In this document: positions 5,108-5,852 of the stretch, one piece after another
Position numbering within the stretch: position 1 is the first letter of the stretch
How the letters are laid out: the number at the start of each line of letters is the position of its first letter
From: Acidobacteriota bacterium
GTDB taxonomy: Bacteria; Planctomycetota; Phycisphaerae; WQYP01; JAJZKJ01
Reading direction: 5' to 3'
DNA: 5,852 bases
NCBI GenBank assembly: GCA_021804195.1
Contig: JAJZKJ010000163.1
Coordinates: 1-5,852, forward strand
Translations under genes and position numbers: made by a program
The notes under the pieces: generated by a model
The model's database searches: none
The model's input: the letters and a program-made list of their open reading frames with translations, nothing else
What the model was told of the DNA's origin: nothing

Positions 5108-5852
5108 ATGGGTGATATTCATTGCGGCATCTGTTCAATTATTCTGCCGGAGCTTGCGCCGGATGAGCTTATCGAACATGTTGCTAAAGCCGGCTTTCAG
5201 GGCATCGAATGGCGCGTTGCTGCTCCGGCTGCGGCGCATGGGCCTTACGGCTACTGGAATAATAACCGCGCGACCATAGCGCCAGACGCGCTGGCTGTCG
5301 AGTTGCCGCGCCTTATGCAGGCGGCCGCGGAGCTTGGGCTGGCTACGCCCGCCATTTCGCCTTATTACACCTGCCTCGAACCCGCCAGCGTGGAATCGGC
5401 AATGGCGGCTATGCCGGCCGGCTCTGGCATGAACGTCCGCGTTACCGCTCCCAACTACGACGCCTTGCGCAATTACAACACTCAGTTTGCTGCCGCCCGC
5501 AGCGCCTTTGCGCACATCGAGCGGTTGGCTCAACGCTACGGCGTTCGCGCCTGTTTGGAGCAGCACCAAGGGTCTCTGACGCCTACCGCAAGTGCGTGTG
5601 TACGTATGGTGGATGGGCTGAACCCAAAGTACATCGGCGTGATAATGGACCCCGGCAATACCGTTGTGGAAGGCTACGAGAATTTTTGCATGGCTGTTGA
5701 AATGCTGGGGCCGTATCTCGCCGAGGTTCATATAAAAAATGCCGTGCGGGTTAAAACTGGCGAAGGCGATCGGCTACGGTGGGGCGTCAAGTGGGACTCG
5801 CTGGCCGAGGGCATGGCCGACCTGCATGAATTGCGGGCTGCGCTGCACAAAA
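5108..5852 (+). CDS. Xylose-isomerase-like TIM-barrel protein (sugar phosphate isomerase/epimerase family), 3' end beyond window
   Basis: A member of the AP-endonuclease-2/xylose isomerase-like fold (Pfam PF01261), which contains IolE, hydroxypyruvate isomerase, sugar epimerases and related cytoplasmic enzymes using a divalent metal. The 248 codons seen begin MGDIHCGICS, with the first barrel strand, then AGFQGIEWRV (28-37), the typical 'G+dgIE' second strand. Likely metal ligands are E151 and nearby H153 in CLEQHQG (149-155), D181 in MDPGN (180-184) and H208 in VHIKN (207-211). The final glutamate ligand is expected beyond the window edge. The strong ribosome binding site and 11-base gap after the symporter show co-transcription. 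The protein probably acts on the imported solute or a derivative. The exact reaction, isomerisation, epimerisation or dehydration, cannot be decided. There is no signal peptide. Confidence 0.9.
   Translation, partial: MGDIHCGICSIILPELAPDELIEHVAKAGFQGIEWRVAAPAAAHGPYGYWNNNRATIAPDALAVELPRLMQAAAELGLATPAISPYYTCLEPASVESAMAAMPAGSGMNVRVTAPNYDALRNYNTQFAAARSAFAHIERLAQRYGVRACLEQHQGSLTPTASACVRMVDGLNPKYIGVIMDPGNTVVEGYENFCMAVEMLGPYLAEVHIKNAVRVKTGEGDRLRWGVKWDSLAEGMADLHELRAALHK

Noticed and set aside
5135..5731. 198-residue minus-strand open frame
   Set aside because: It lies wholly antisense to the TIM-barrel gene, which has clear family motifs and a strong ribosome binding site.

Overview
The window looks like a chromosomal segment of a GC-rich bacterium, most probably a planctomycete or a close relative in the PVC group. 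This rests on family resemblance recalled from memory, not on a search. The YidC periplasmic domain has the 'ITLGS…YKL…L' layout I associate with planctomycete YidC. The metallophosphoesterase (GDVIGYGPNP, VHGSPR, GHTHVPG, VNVGS-like INVGSVGQPRD) closely resembles the form common in planctomycetes. A sodium:solute symporter coupled to a xylose-isomerase-like TIM-barrel protein is also common in those genomes. There is no sign of phage, insertion sequence, CRISPR or plasmid genes.

Layout. Positions 1-1558 are read leftward: a metallophosphoesterase (1558 to 665), then after a 70-base gap the first 198 codons of yidC (594 to 1, running off the window edge). Positions 1559-1840 form a divergent intergenic region that is unusually rich in RNA-like inverted repeats. 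A rightward radical SAM gene (COG0731-like) occupies 1841-2737. Positions 2738-3311 hold no gene I can identify with confidence; they contain several perfect palindromes, a leftward intrinsic terminator, and two short weak reading frames. A rightward pair follows: an SSS-family symporter (3312-5096) and a TIM-barrel sugar isomerase/epimerase-like protein (5108 to the right edge, incomplete). The Shine-Dalgarno of the second gene overlaps the stop codon of the first.

How the genes may work together. The symporter and the TIM-barrel enzyme very probably form one transcription unit for uptake and conversion of a small solute such as a sugar, inositol or related polyol; the substrate cannot be read from the sequence. 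The phosphoesterase and yidC may share a leftward transcript, but no functional link between them is obvious. The radical SAM protein stands alone and its substrate is unknown.

No clearly new protein system is visible. The best candidates for something undescribed are non-coding. One is a 95-base long-range stem-loop element (1652-1746) with a competing hairpin (1629-1655) in the leader of the phosphoesterase operon, arranged like an attenuator or riboswitch. The other is the palindrome-rich gap 2738-3311, whose orphan leftward terminator could mark the end of an unannotated small RNA.
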